Assembly (NCBI RefSeq): GCF_031127805.1
Contig: NZ_JARXHW010000005.1
Location: 1-64,000 of the forward strand
DNA length: 64,000 bases
DNA from: Thalassobacterium maritimum
GTDB taxonomy: Bacteria > Verrucomicrobiota > Verrucomicrobiia > Opitutales > Coraliomargaritaceae
Direction of reading: 5' to 3'
The position numbers and the translations under genes are program-made. Below the pieces are notes generated by a model. That model did not search any database. It was not told where the DNA came from and saw only the letters and a list, made by a program, of their open reading frames with translations. Below, in pieces: positions 7,821-18,144 of the stretch. How positions within the stretch are numbered: position 1 is the first letter of the stretch; each line of letters opens with the position of its first letter.

Positions 7821-9640
7821 ATCGCTTTCAATATCCTTTCCAGTTGTGACTTTGCGCTGGAGAGATCGCTGTGCGTGCGGTTGCCGGCGAAGCGTTGTGC
7901 GTCGGCTGTTTGGAAGAGTTCGCGTGTTTGGCTAATGATGGGCTCGGGGATTTGTTGCTGCTCGAGCTGGGCCACGAGTTCGTTGATGTTGGCGGTGCGG
8001 AGGTTCTGCTGTGTGCGGCAGGTGACGGCTAGGCGCACGGCGTTTTGGGCGTGGGCGTAGAATTGCTCGCTGTCGGTGGCCTGTTGTGCGGATTTGGCGA
8101 GTGTGCGTCGTTCGTGTTTGGCAGCTTGTAGATCGGCGTAGCTGGCGTCTTCTTTGAGCCGTCGCTTGTGGCGCATCCAGAGGGCGGTGGCGAGTAGAGC
8201 GGCTGCGATGATTGTGTTAATGAGCCAGATAGAAGTTTTTTGTAGTTTCGAGGAGTTGAATGTGGGATTGTTTTGTGGACGGTAGTCGAGGGTGAGCAGG
8301 GCGTCTTCGATGCTGAGCTCTTTTTGTAGGGGACGTGCGCTAGTGCTATTGGTTGTCTCGGTGGTGGGGAGCTGATTGTTGATCGGTGCAGGAGTTGGCT
8401 TGTCGGAAGGGCTGACTTCAATCGGAATCGGTGGCGAGCTGAGCTCGGTGTAGCGTTCGGATTCGGGGGCGTAGTATGCGAAGCTGATTTCGGGGATTTC
8501 GATGCTTCCTGCTTGGTTGGGAATCATTACATAGTCGAAGCGCTTGGTGCCGCGCAGTACATTACCTGGGTTGTGAGCCGAGAATTGTGATTCGGGCTCG
8601 TAGGAGCGCCATTCTTGATTGTTGGGTATGTTGGGGCCGTTGATGCGCTCGAAATTGCCCTGACCGGAAATTTCGATGGAGAGCATGATGGGTTCGCCTA
8701 CTTGGGTGTGATCCCGGTCGGTGTAGACTTTCATGCTGAAATCGCCAATGGCTCCGGTGAAACTATCGGGTTGGTCGGCTGTGGGGAGTGCGAGTACTTC
8801 GACTTGGGTGGGTTCGTTATATACGGTGAAGCGTTCGGATTGACCGAATAGGTCGTCAAATAGGCTACCGCCGAATCCGCGTCGACCGAAGGGATCACGG
8901 CGGTTGTTTTGGCCTGGAATATTAGCCGATATGGTAAATTGGAAGCTGAGATCTTGCTCGCCGGTTTGTATGGGAGTGATGGTGAGTGGCCAGTTGTAGA
9001 CTTGATATTGTCGGCCGTTGTAAAATTCTCGACTCTGCTGGCTTTCTGGGAGTTCGCTGATCGTGAAGCCGTCTGCGCTGCGGTCGAAACTATTGAGACT
9101 AGTGAGGCGAACGTCTTCAGATACGTAGAGTTTGAGCTCAATAGCTGTGGTTTGGCCGACATAGAGTTGCTCGGGAGTTTCGGCTTTTAGAAAGATCAAT
9201 TCGTCGGTGGTGGGGCCTGCATCGGCCGAGCGTTCGACGGTTTCGAGGGTGGCGGCGGGCACGCGGTAGGTTTCGCCTTTGTATTGGAAGACGTAGCTAG
9301 GAATGGAGAACTTCCCGACGCGGGGCGGTTTCGCATCGATGATGAGTTGCTGGGTGACGCTGTATTCAGCGGTGCCGTTAATAATGCTGGTTTGTTGGCT
9401 GGTGGAGGTGCGTCCATTGCTGAGTTCGAGGCCGCCTGCCTGTGGAATGGGTAGGCTGGTGACGCGTTCGATCTCGGGCTTTTGGCTGCTATCGGTTTCC
9501 TTGATTTCGACCACGTATTGCGATTTGTCGCCCATAGCGATGCGCGGTGGATTGAAGCGTGCGGTGACATGGATCTGCGCTGAGGCGGAGAGTGCCAGCA
9601 GCGTGAGACTGAGTGATAAGAATAACTGTAGTCGATGCAT
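7817..9640 (-). CDS. batD: BatD-like envelope protein
   Basis: About 607 residues from the ATG at 9640, chosen because a clean signal peptide starts there (MHRLQLFLSLSLTLLALSAS, cleavage near AQ); the open frame runs 96 bases further upstream inside batB. The body is a series of beta-sandwich BatD/oxygen-tolerance segments (SQYVVEIKETDSSQKPEIE, YVMIPNQAGSIEIPEISFAYY). One transmembrane helix follows near the C-terminus (IWLINTIIAAALLATALWM), then a basic cytosolic helical tail. It sits between the batB-batC fusion and batE. Confidence 0.85.
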   Translation of the reverse strand: MHRLQLFLSLSLTLLALSASAQIHVTARFNPPRIAMGDKSQYVVEIKETDSSQKPEIERVTSLPIPQAGGLELSNGRTSTSQQTSIINGTAEYSVTQQLIIDAKPPRVGKFSIPSYVFQYKGETYRVPAATLETVERSADAGPTTDELIFLKAETPEQLYVGQTTAIELKLYVSEDVRLTSLNSFDRSADGFTISELPESQQSREFYNGRQYQVYNWPLTITPIQTGEQDLSFQFTISANIPGQNNRRDPFGRRGFGGSLFDDLFGQSERFTVYNEPTQVEVLALPTADQPDSFTGAIGDFSMKVYTDRDHTQVGEPIMLSIEISGQGNFERINGPNIPNNQEWRSYEPESQFSAHNPGNVLRGTKRFDYVMIPNQAGSIEIPEISFAYYAPESERYTELSSPPIPIEVSPSDKPTPAPINNQLPTTETTNSTSARPLQKELSIEDALLTLDYRPQNNPTFNSSKLQKTSIWLINTIIAAALLATALWMRHKRRLKEDASYADLQAAKHERRTLAKSAQQATDSEQFYAHAQNAVRLAVTCRTQQNLRTANINELVAQLEQQQIPEPIISQTRELFQTADAQRFAGNRTHSDLSSAKSQLERILKAI

Positions 9641-9650
9641 AGCTGAGAGT

Positions 9651-11753
9651 TTACCAGTCGCGGAGGTCGCCTTGGCGGCCGCTGCGGGATTGATCGATAA
9701 AGGGGAGAAGGGTTTCTTTGCCTTGGAGGGAGTCAAGTAAGGCGGCCGCTTCGGCTGCGGTCATGCCCTCGACAGCTTCGCCGGTTGCACCTGTAGCAGC
9801 GCTTGAGCCCTCTTCGTTTGACTCGTCTTCGGTGGCTTCGGGTGCTGCGCCGGCAGGAGACTCTTGCTCGGCGTCGTCTTCATTTGCTTCGCCGGGCTGG
9901 GGGATGTCGTCGACGGGGTCTTGCGTGGATTCTTGCTCCGCGCCTGGAGGGCTTCCTTGGGAGTCGGACGCTTCGTCTTGGGAGCCGTCTTGAGATGACT
10001 GTGGGTCCTCGGCGCTGGAATTGCCTGATTGGCTGTCGGCTTGGTCGGAGGATTGCTGGTCGCTCTGATCTTGCTGGGATGAGTCCGATTGCTCGCCTTG
10101 TTGAGAGTCTTCCGATTCTTCGCCTTGCTCACCTTGGTCCTGTTCGCCTTGTTCGCTCTGATCTTGTTCGCCTTGTTGGGATTCTTGATTCTCTTCGGAC
10201 TGGTCGCCCTGTTGCTCGGAGTCTTCGGATTGATCTTGTTGCTCTGGATTTTGTTTTTGTTGTTCTTCGATCAGCTTTTCAATCATTTCACGGGCGGCGG
10301 ACACTTGTGCCAAGTCTTGTTGAATGGATGTGTCCTCGGGGGCGATCTCTTGTGCGGATTGATAGAGTGCTTCCGCTTTTTTGATTTGTTCGAGTGCGGT
10401 TTGCGGATCGCCCGACTGATAGGTCTGGCGAGCCTGTTGGTAGTTCGCGTAGCCTAAATTGTAGAGTGCGTCGCCCTGGAGTTTGAAGTTTTCGGTCTGG
10501 GCGATGGCCGTTTCATAGCCTTGGATTGCGCTTGGGTAATCGCCTTCGCTGAGTGCTTGGTAGGCGGAGTTGTAGAGGCTGCGGGCGTCGCTCCTTTGTG
10601 GCGTGTCCGCGGGGGCTGCGTCTGTGGGGGATGTGCTTTTTGCTTCGTCGTTTTGTAGAAATGGAATGGATGGCCCTGCTTGCAGTAAAGTGAGGCACTC
10701 TTGTCGCTCGCGGGGAGTGATGGCGAGCAGTGCCAGTATCGCGAGGCTGGAGTGTATGGCTGCGCTACGCCGGCGGCGTATCAAAACTTCCAATACGAGG
10801 CAGATGACAGCAGTCGATAGGGCCCATTGAAAGCGTTCGATGTGGATCTCTTGCAGTTCGGACTCGCGCTCTTCGCGGGGGAGGGTCGCGATGACGGAAC
10901 GATAGAGCTGATCCAGTGATGCGTTGCTGAGGCGGCTGTAGCTGCCGCCAGTGGTCTGCGCGATTTGTTGTAGTGTACTCTCGTCGAGCTGGCTGCGCAC
11001 AGGTTGCCCTTCGGCATCGCGCACGAATTCTTCGATGCCCTGAGCATTGCGGATTTTGAGGTATTCCCCTTCGGGGGTGCCGATTCCGATGGCAAAGACT
11101 TGAATGCCTTCGGCTTGCGCTGCAGTGGCGGCCTCTGCGGCGTGGCCACCGAGATCTTCACCGTCGGTTAGAAGCACGACCACTTTGACATTACTTTCCG
11201 AGGGGAAGGCTTCGGCGGCTTCTTTTATGGCATTGCCTAAATCGCTGCCTCCACTGGTCATGATGCTGGGATCCACGGCATCCAGACTTTCACGGAAGGC
11301 AGAGTAGTCGAGGGTGGGTGGGGTTTGCAAAAAGGCTTGGCCGGCGAAGGCGACCAGTCCGATGCGGTCGCTTTCGAGACGTTCGACTAAGTCAATGATG
11401 GCGAGTTTCGCGCGATCTAGGCGGGTCGGGCGCAGGTCGGTGGCCAGCATACTCTTGGAGCTGTCGAGCACGAACACGATATCGAGGCCGCGGGCTTTAC
11501 GCTCGGACCATTCGATACCGAGCTGGGGGCGAGCCAGGGCGATCCCGATAGCGCCCACTGCGAGTAGTATGCAGCCCGCCTTTAGCCCCGTGCGCATGCG
11601 GCTGGCTTGGGCTGTGAGTTGGTCGAGTAAGCGGCTCGCGGCAAAGCGGCTGAGCAGTACGTCGCGACGTTGAAAGCCATATGCGAGCATACCGCCAAAT
11701 ACGAGGAGTAGGAGCGGAGTGAGCGTGAGCCAGACTGGTTCTTGAAAACTCAT
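9651..11753 (-). CDS. BatB-BatC fusion: VWA domain, TPR, acidic Gln/Ser-rich tail
   Basis: About 700 residues starting at MSFQEPVWL (ATG 11751-11753); the preceding 25 codons overlap batA and have no family features. The first 330 residues are a BatB-like VWA module: two N-terminal membrane helices, MIDAS motif DSSKS within VFVLDSSKSMLATD, then LLTDGED. Further helices near 330-370 lead to TPR repeats (YNSAYQALSEGDYPSAIQGY) as in BatC. Residues about 500-660 are a low-complexity stretch of Gln, Ser, Glu and Asp. In Bacteroidetes BatB and BatC are usually separate; here one continuous frame joins them. A folded C-terminal patch (TAAEAAALLDSLQGKE) ends the protein. Confidence 0.85.
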   Translation of the reverse strand: MSFQEPVWLTLTPLLLLVFGGMLAYGFQRRDVLLSRFAASRLLDQLTAQASRMRTGLKAGCILLAVGAIGIALARPQLGIEWSERKARGLDIVFVLDSSKSMLATDLRPTRLDRAKLAIIDLVERLESDRIGLVAFAGQAFLQTPPTLDYSAFRESLDAVDPSIMTSGGSDLGNAIKEAAEAFPSESNVKVVVLLTDGEDLGGHAAEAATAAQAEGIQVFAIGIGTPEGEYLKIRNAQGIEEFVRDAEGQPVRSQLDESTLQQIAQTTGGSYSRLSNASLDQLYRSVIATLPREERESELQEIHIERFQWALSTAVICLVLEVLIRRRRSAAIHSSLAILALLAITPRERQECLTLLQAGPSIPFLQNDEAKSTSPTDAAPADTPQRSDARSLYNSAYQALSEGDYPSAIQGYETAIAQTENFKLQGDALYNLGYANYQQARQTYQSGDPQTALEQIKKAEALYQSAQEIAPEDTSIQQDLAQVSAAREMIEKLIEEQQKQNPEQQDQSEDSEQQGDQSEENQESQQGEQDQSEQGEQDQGEQGEESEDSQQGEQSDSSQQDQSDQQSSDQADSQSGNSSAEDPQSSQDGSQDEASDSQGSPPGAEQESTQDPVDDIPQPGEANEDDAEQESPAGAAPEATEDESNEEGSSAATGATGEAVEGMTAAEAAALLDSLQGKETLLPFIDQSRSGRQGDLRDW

Positions 11754-12787
11754 GGCAGGCGGCGGTAGCGGGTGTTGCGGAGGAGTTGTTCGAGTGCGAG
11801 TAAGAGCAGGCCAAGACTCGCGGGCCAAACAAATAACTCGGTGAAGGTGGAGTAAGAGCGCAGCTCGATTTCGGTGGTCTCGAGCTCATCGATTTCATCG
11901 TAGATGCGCTCGAGGTCGCCGTCTTGTGTGGCGTTGAAAAAGCGGCCTCCGGTGAGTTCGGCGATTTGAGTGAGCTCGGTTTCGTCGTAATTGGAGATGT
12001 CGCTGCGGCCGCGATAGACCGGGGCTCCCTGGTTGTCGCGGACGATGCGTCCGTTGCGATCCGTTTCTGGTATCGGGACGCGGCCCTTTTTACCTGTGGC
12101 GATGGTGTAGACTTTGACTCCTAAGGTTTTCGCCACTTCTGCGGCCGCGATGGGGGAGAGTGTGCCTGCGTTGTTTTCGCCATCGGTCAAGAGAATGATG
12201 ATACGGCTGCGGGCCTCGTGGTCGCGCAGACGATTGGCACTCGCGCCCAGTGCGGTGCCTATGGCGGTGCCGCCGCCGTCGATTTCGCCGAGTTCGAGGC
12301 GTTTCAGATTACGCTTGAGCCAGTCGTGATTGAGGGTGAGTGGGCTGACTACGTAGGCGTTGGCGGCAAAGGCGACCAGCCCGATACGATCGTAGGTGCG
12401 TTTATCAATGAAGCTGTCGACCACGCGCTTGGCGGCGTCCAAGCGGGTGACGATGTCGTCACGAGTGGACAGGTCAAGTGCGCGCATGGAGCCGGAGAGG
12501 TCGAGTGTCACGACGATGTCGATGCCTTCGGCCTCGGTGCTATCGTTCATGCGTCCGATCTGCGGGCGCGCGAGTGCGACGATCAAGGCGGCGAGTGCCA
12601 ATAGTCGTAGGCCGAACAAAAATTGGCCAGGGCGACTGTGGCGATTTTGGCTGATTCCTTTGACAAGAGAGATACTCGAGAATCGGACCGCTGCTTCGGG
12701 GCCCATACGGCCAGCCCACCATGCCAGGATTGGGAGTAATAATAAAAGTAGGAAAAATGCGGGATCGTCGAATTGGAAGAAAGTCAT
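11750..12787 (-). CDS. batA: BatA-like VWA domain membrane protein
   Basis: 345 residues: an N-terminal helix (FFLLLLLLPILAWWAG), a second near 55-75, a VWA domain with an intact MIDAS (DLSGS in VVTLDLSGSMRALD, then LLTDGEN), and a final helix near 315-335. VWA domains bind metal and partner proteins; BatA and BatB are thought to form an envelope complex. The start overlaps the DUF4381 gene by 4 bases and the stop overlaps the BatB start by 4. This is one of few genes here with a good Shine-Dalgarno sequence (AAGGAG, 7 bases before ATG). Confidence 0.88.
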   Translation of the reverse strand: MTFFQFDDPAFFLLLLLLPILAWWAGRMGPEAAVRFSSISLVKGISQNRHSRPGQFLFGLRLLALAALIVALARPQIGRMNDSTEAEGIDIVVTLDLSGSMRALDLSTRDDIVTRLDAAKRVVDSFIDKRTYDRIGLVAFAANAYVVSPLTLNHDWLKRNLKRLELGEIDGGGTAIGTALGASANRLRDHEARSRIIILLTDGENNAGTLSPIAAAEVAKTLGVKVYTIATGKKGRVPIPETDRNGRIVRDNQGAPVYRGRSDISNYDETELTQIAELTGGRFFNATQDGDLERIYDEIDELETTEIELRSYSTFTELFVWPASLGLLLLALEQLLRNTRYRRLP

Positions 12788-13347
12788 GCCTGCGCTCCTT
12801 CCTTTTGTGCGATCGCATGCGCTTGTTCGATGAGTTGACGCACGCTGTGGGTGATCTGGCTGCGTGTCTCTTGGCTCGCTGGCTTTTGCGCAAATTTGAT
12901 CTGATCGAAGGTCCTCAGCAGCTCGGCGAGTTTTTCTTGAAACTCAGGGGCGAAGCGAGTGTCGCCTTTTAGGTTGCGTAGAAACTCTTCGCTGGTGCGT
13001 GAGCTGAAGCGTAAGCCGAGGCCTTCTTCGAGGTAGCGGCGTAGGGCTTGTGAACTGAGTTGGGCGAACCTTTGGTCGTCGTTTTCAGTGAGTCGAGCGG
13101 CTGTTTCCAGTTCCGCGAGTGCACTTTGGCGTGGGCAAACAAAGCTCGGGGCCTGGCTGCGGGCTCGCAGTAAGCGCCAGATGAGCAGCCCGAGTAGCAG
13201 GCCGCCGACTGCGACTGCTAGTACGATTTGCCATGTCTCGTATGTGGGGATTTCGATGGGGCCGCGCACGCGATCAAATGTCGGCCCTTCGGGGAGGGGC
13301 GGCAGTTGCGGTGCGGATGCGGGCATTTGTGCGAGAAGGCTCATCAA
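12784..13347 (-). CDS. DUF4381-type membrane protein of the bat operon
   Basis: 187 residues. A short Pro-rich outer segment, one transmembrane helix (about 38-60, WQIVLAVAVGGLLLGLLIWRL) and a helical cytosolic domain (RFAQLSSQALRRYLEEGLGLRFSSRTSEEFLRNL). This layout and its place between DUF58 and batA match the DUF4381 proteins of MoxR-Bat operons. It overlaps batA by 4 bases. Function unknown; probably a membrane adaptor in the same complex. Confidence 0.8.
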   Translation of the reverse strand: MMSLLAQMPASAPQLPPLPEGPTFDRVRGPIEIPTYETWQIVLAVAVGGLLLGLLIWRLLRARSQAPSFVCPRQSALAELETAARLTENDDQRFAQLSSQALRRYLEEGLGLRFSSRTSEEFLRNLKGDTRFAPEFQEKLAELLRTFDQIKFAQKPASQETRSQITHSVRQLIEQAHAIAQKEGAQA

Positions 13348-13384
13348 AAATTCTTGTGACGGATCATTGGTTTAACTTTTCGAT

Positions 13385-14284
13385 TTAATGTCGGCTCGCG
13401 CGGCGGGCGAAGAGTTGGCGCAGGGCGGGCAGGTAGGGGCGGTCGGTGCTGGCTTCGATCCAATCTAGGCCCTTTTTACGCATCCCAGTTTTAAAGTTTT
13501 CACGGCGTTGTTGGGCTTGCTTTTTATAGCGCTCACGCACGCTGCGGCTACTGGTGTCGAGCTCGACCATTTCGCCAGTTTCGGCGTCTTCGAGCGTGAT
13601 CAGTCCGACTTCGGGTAGTTCATATTCGCGCGGATCACTCAGTGCGATGCTGACTAAGTCGTGGCGCTGGTGGGTGAGCGCCAGTGTGGTGAAGAGAGGG
13701 CGTTCCTGCTGGGGGCCCTGTTCATTTTCTAGAAAGTCGGAAATGAGAAAGACCACGCTCTTGCGGCGTTGCACACGGTTTAGGTAGTCGAGTGCGGCCT
13801 TGTGGTTGGTGCCTTTGCCTTGAGGCTTGAAAAAGAGCAGGTCGCGGATGACACGTAAAATGTGCCGCCGTCCCTTTTTGGGGGGCAAGTAATGCTCGAC
13901 CTCGTCGGTGTAGATGAGCAGGCCGACCTTGTCATTATTTTGCGAGGCGGAAAATGCGATGACGCTGGCAATTTCGGCGGCGCGCTCGCGCTTGTTTTGA
14001 TCGATCGAGCCGAAGATGCCCGAGGCACTCAGATCAATCAAGAGCATCAGCGTCAGTTCGCGTTCTTCGCGAAAGACTTTGACAAAGGGCCGATCCATTT
14101 TGGCCGAGACATTCCAGTCGATGGTGCGCACGTCGTCGCCGATGGCGTATTCGCGCACCTCCTCGAAGTCCATACCACGCCCTTTAAAGGAGCTGTAGTA
14201 GGCCCCTGTCACGGAATCTGTGACGAGGCGTCGCGTGCGAATTTCGAGGCGACGGACCTTTTTGATGATGTCGGATGGAGTCAC
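13385..14284 (-). CDS. DUF58 domain protein
   Basis: 299 residues with DUF58 hallmarks: YSSFKGRGMDFEEVREYAIGDD, DWNVSAKMDRPFVKVFREER, then a VWA-like core (LMLLIDLSASG) in which the MIDAS DxSxS reads DLSAS. DUF58 proteins are regularly encoded beside MoxR ATPases and Bat proteins, and are thought to link the ATPase to VWA partners. It lies 55 bases after moxR; that spacer is a repetitive run of GATGAGTG-type units on the plus strand. Confidence 0.9.
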   Translation of the reverse strand: MTPSDIIKKVRRLEIRTRRLVTDSVTGAYYSSFKGRGMDFEEVREYAIGDDVRTIDWNVSAKMDRPFVKVFREERELTLMLLIDLSASGIFGSIDQNKRERAAEIASVIAFSASQNNDKVGLLIYTDEVEHYLPPKKGRRHILRVIRDLLFFKPQGKGTNHKAALDYLNRVQRRKSVVFLISDFLENEQGPQQERPLFTTLALTHQRHDLVSIALSDPREYELPEVGLITLEDAETGEMVELDTSSRSVRERYKKQAQQRRENFKTGMRKKGLDWIEASTDRPYLPALRQLFARRASRH

Positions 14285-14339
14285 TATGGATGAGTGATGG
14301 GGGATGAGTGATGAGTGATGGGGGATCGGTGGTTTAGGC

Positions 14340-15335
<996 letters not shown>

Positions 15336-15454
15336 AAAACTTGTAGTGGTAGGCAGAAGCGCTCGGGAAGCATAAACTGACAGGGGAGAAAACGAGAGGT
15401 TTCATGGCAATCAGAATATTGCATTGTTTGCTCCTATGTGCCTTATTGTCTCAT

Positions 15455-16831
15455 ATGCCTGCAACCATTTTAATTGTTGATGATGAGAAGAATACCCGCG
15501 AAGGCCTCGCGCTGGCGCTGGAGGACGAGTATGAAGTCTATATGGCTTCCGGCGCGGACGAGGCTTTTAACCTGATGGATGCAGAGAGTTTTGATGTCGT
15601 TTTGACTGATTTGCGGATGGCGGGTAAGTCGGGCCTGAAGGTGATTGACCGTGCCATTACGCTGCCGAATCGACCGATTTGCATCATGATGACTGCCTAT
15701 GGCAATGTCGAAACTGCGGTGGAAGCGATGCGGCGTGGGGCGTTCGACTTCCTGACTAAGCCGGTCAGCCTGGAAAAATTAGAGATTTTAATCAAGCGAG
15801 CGTTACAAAGTCGTCAGATCGAAGAAGAAAACGTCGTGCTGCATGAGCGTCTGGATAAGAAATATAGCTTTAATGGGATCGTGGGCAATTCGCCTGGTTT
15901 GACCGATGTCTTGGACAAGGTGAAATTAGTCGCCCCGTCGAAAGCCACTGTCTTGCTTGAGGGGGAGACCGGCACGGGTAAGGAACTCATCGCTCAGGCC
16001 ATACATCAAAACAGCAATCGCTCGCGTCAGGCCTTTGTGCCGATTCACTGCGCCGCCTTAGCGGCCAATTTATTAGAGAGCGAGCTCTTCGGTCACGAAA
16101 AGGGCGCCTATACCGGCGCGACCGAGCGGCGCATCGGCCGCTTTGAGGCCGCCGACGGGGGCACGCTCTTCTTGGATGAAATTGGCGAGATTGACGCGTC
16201 GACCCAAGTCAAACTTCTGCGTTTTTTAGAAACGCGCAGCTTCGAACGTCTCGGTAGTTCCAAGTCGATTCACGTAGATGTGCGTCTCGTATGTGCGACC
16301 AATCGTAATTTAAGTGAGATGGCCAAGAGCGGTGAGTTTCGCGAAGACCTCCTGTATCGTTTAAATGTAGTCACGATTAATTTGCCGCCTCTACGTGAGC
16401 GCAAGGAAGACCTGCCCGTTTTGTTGAATTATTACATCGATCAGTTTGCGGAGGAGAACGACTTGCCGCCGCCAGATCTGAGTGACGGGGCGATTCGCGT
16501 GCTGCGCGCCTACAGCTGGCCCGGCAACATTCGGGAGTTGCGTAACTTTTGTGAAAACACAGTCGTCCTGAAGCGAGGCAATGAAGTGACGGAGTATGAT
16601 TTAGATGCAAAATACTCTGCCGTCGCGGGGGCGGAGGCGACAACGCACGAATCGCCTCTGCTCTCCGCGAGCCCCACACTGAGTAAGGAAGAAAATGAGA
16701 AGCGCTTACTGCGTAATGCACTCATGAAAGCCAACGGTAATCGGACGCATGCGGCGGAGCTGATGGGCATTAGCCGCCGAACCTTGCACCGCAAGTTAAT
16801 CCAGTGGCCCGAACTCGACGTGCAAAAATAA
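15455..16831 (+). CDS. Sigma-54-dependent response regulator (NtrC family)
   Basis: 458 residues from the ATG at 15455, where the receiver begins (MPATILIVDDEKNTREGL); the upstream in-frame extension is a poor match. Receiver domain with phospho-acceptor Asp in DVVLTDLRM and Lys in FLTKPVS; sigma-54 AAA+ domain with Walker A GETGTGKE, the GAFTGA loop as GAYTGA in ESELFGHEKGAYTGA, and GGTLFLDEIGE; then a Fis-type HTH (THAAELMGISRRTLHRKL). It should activate RpoN promoters on phosphorylation. No histidine kinase is adjacent. The downstream substrate-binding protein could be a target but nothing proves it. Confidence 0.94.
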   Translation: MPATILIVDDEKNTREGLALALEDEYEVYMASGADEAFNLMDAESFDVVLTDLRMAGKSGLKVIDRAITLPNRPICIMMTAYGNVETAVEAMRRGAFDFLTKPVSLEKLEILIKRALQSRQIEEENVVLHERLDKKYSFNGIVGNSPGLTDVLDKVKLVAPSKATVLLEGETGTGKELIAQAIHQNSNRSRQAFVPIHCAALAANLLESELFGHEKGAYTGATERRIGRFEAADGGTLFLDEIGEIDASTQVKLLRFLETRSFERLGSSKSIHVDVRLVCATNRNLSEMAKSGEFREDLLYRLNVVTINLPPLRERKEDLPVLLNYYIDQFAEENDLPPPDLSDGAIRVLRAYSWPGNIRELRNFCENTVVLKRGNEVTEYDLDAKYSAVAGAEATTHESPLLSASPTLSKEENEKRLLRNALMKANGNRTHAAELMGISRRTLHRKLIQWPELDVQK

Positions 16832-16928
16832 GCCACGCCGCTAATAGTTTGACTCTCTATGTCTAGCATTCAAAAAGAGAGCACTGTTTTTTTATTAATA
16901 CCTGAGAATATACCAACGACGATTGACC

Positions 16929-17801
16929 ATGAATCTTGGCAAAACGCTTTTTTTACTACCCTTTGCGCTGATCACTTCAGTCCATGCCGAAGAAATCCGC
17001 ATCGCTGCTTCTGATTTGCTTGCTGAGTATATTCAAGCTCCGCTTGAAGCTTATGGGAGTGAGTATGACACGACTTTTACTATTGATAGTATTGGAAGCT
17101 TGCCCGCACTCGACCGCTTGCGTTCTGACGAAATTGACCTGGCGATTATCGCCGTGCCTGAGGGCTCTGAAGTTCCGCGTGAGGAGTTTAGTATCTATCC
17201 GTTTGCCTATGATGTGGCAGTGGTCGTGGTCAATGAAAGCAATCCGCTCGACGAGATTAGCCTTTCTCACTTAGGTGGTATCTTCGGCACCAACGAAGAG
17301 TTTAGTTTCAATACTTGGGGTGAGCTGGGGCTTTCTGGCTGGGGTAGTCGAAATATTAAGCCGCTGGCAGGTACTAGTGAAGAGAGTATCGCGCTAGAGT
17401 TGTTTAAATACTCTGTTTTCAAGGGAGGTGCGATGAAGCCCAGTGTCGCGATGGTAAAGGATACTGAAATTGAAGATTTGTTACGCTCCGAGCTCGCTTC
17501 TATTGCCATTTTGTCGCGCATGCCGACTAAGAGCAGCGTTAAGGTGCTGATGGTCTCCTCGGGGAGCGACTCCGATGCGCCTGCATTTGGTCCTTCGGAT
17601 GATAATGTGCACTATGGAGACTATCCGATCCGTCTCGCCTTTTACATTGCCTACAACCCGCGCGATGCAGAAAAGTTGCGTAAAGTGATTCGCGAATTGT
17701 TTGACGATGAGGTGGCTAAGAGCTTGCGTGAAAACGACTTAATTGCCTTGCCTGATACGGTTCGCCGCAAACTTTTGATCGATTTAGACCTCGAACAGTA
17801 G
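16929..17801 (+). CDS. PstS-like periplasmic substrate-binding protein
   Basis: About 290 residues with a signal peptide (MNLGKTLFLLPFALITSVHA, then EEIRIAAS). The fold signature is that of phosphate/tungstate-type binding proteins: IGSLPALDRLRSDEIDLAII, VVVNESNPLDEISLSHLGGIF, a TSEES anion loop and a C-terminal YNPRDAEKLRKVIREL. The ATG at 16929 is chosen over the in-frame TTG at 16923. No permease or ATPase genes are linked, so it may work with a distant transporter or as a sensor. It lies 97 bases after the response regulator. The ligand cannot be deduced. Confidence 0.75.
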   Translation: MNLGKTLFLLPFALITSVHAEEIRIAASDLLAEYIQAPLEAYGSEYDTTFTIDSIGSLPALDRLRSDEIDLAIIAVPEGSEVPREEFSIYPFAYDVAVVVVNESNPLDEISLSHLGGIFGTNEEFSFNTWGELGLSGWGSRNIKPLAGTSEESIALELFKYSVFKGGAMKPSVAMVKDTEIEDLLRSELASIAILSRMPTKSSVKVLMVSSGSDSDAPAFGPSDDNVHYGDYPIRLAFYIAYNPRDAEKLRKVIRELFDDEVAKSLRENDLIALPDTVRRKLLIDLDLEQ

Positions 17802-17839
17802 GTTTTGAAAAGTTTTTTGAAGTTTTTTCTAAAAACTCA

Positions 17840-17868
17840 TTGACATAAGGAGTTGGATATAGATTCTA
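17840..17868 (+). promoter_or_regulatory. Candidate promoter of the tRNA-Gly gene
   Basis: A consensus -35 TTGACA (17840-17845) is followed 17 bases later by ATTCTA (17863-17868), a moderate -10. A start near 17875 would give a leader of about 12 bases before the tRNA. The -10 is weak, so the exact box is uncertain. Confidence 0.5.
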
Positions 17869-17886
17869 CCGACTTCTTCAACGAAA

Positions 17887-17962
<76 letters not shown>

Positions 17963-17969
17963 TTTTCTT

Positions 17970-18002
17970 AAAGGCCTCCGATCACTTCGGAGGCCTTTTT
18001 TA
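17970..18002 (+). terminator. Terminator after tRNA-Gly
   Basis: Perfect 11-bp stem AAAGGCCTCCG (17970-17980) with CGGAGGCCTTT (17988-17998), loop ATCACTT, followed by TTTT. It is symmetrical enough to serve transcripts from both directions. The 140 bases to the next gene (18145) hold nothing I can support. Confidence 0.92.
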
Positions 18003-18144
18003 TGCTCAGATGCTTCGATCTACTCAGAACTGTAGCACATCATGCGGATCGTATGTGCAACTATTGGCAGGCGGGGCTGGAGAGCGTCTCCTGCCAACGA
18101 AGTAGCCGTCTGTCAGTGTAGGATGTGCAGGATGTGCGGGATGG

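Noticed and set aside
10089..10457. Plus-strand membrane-protein-like frame (Leu/Phe-rich)
   Set aside because: It is the antisense shadow of the Gln/Ser/Glu tract of the BatB-BatC fusion; its composition follows from the complement.
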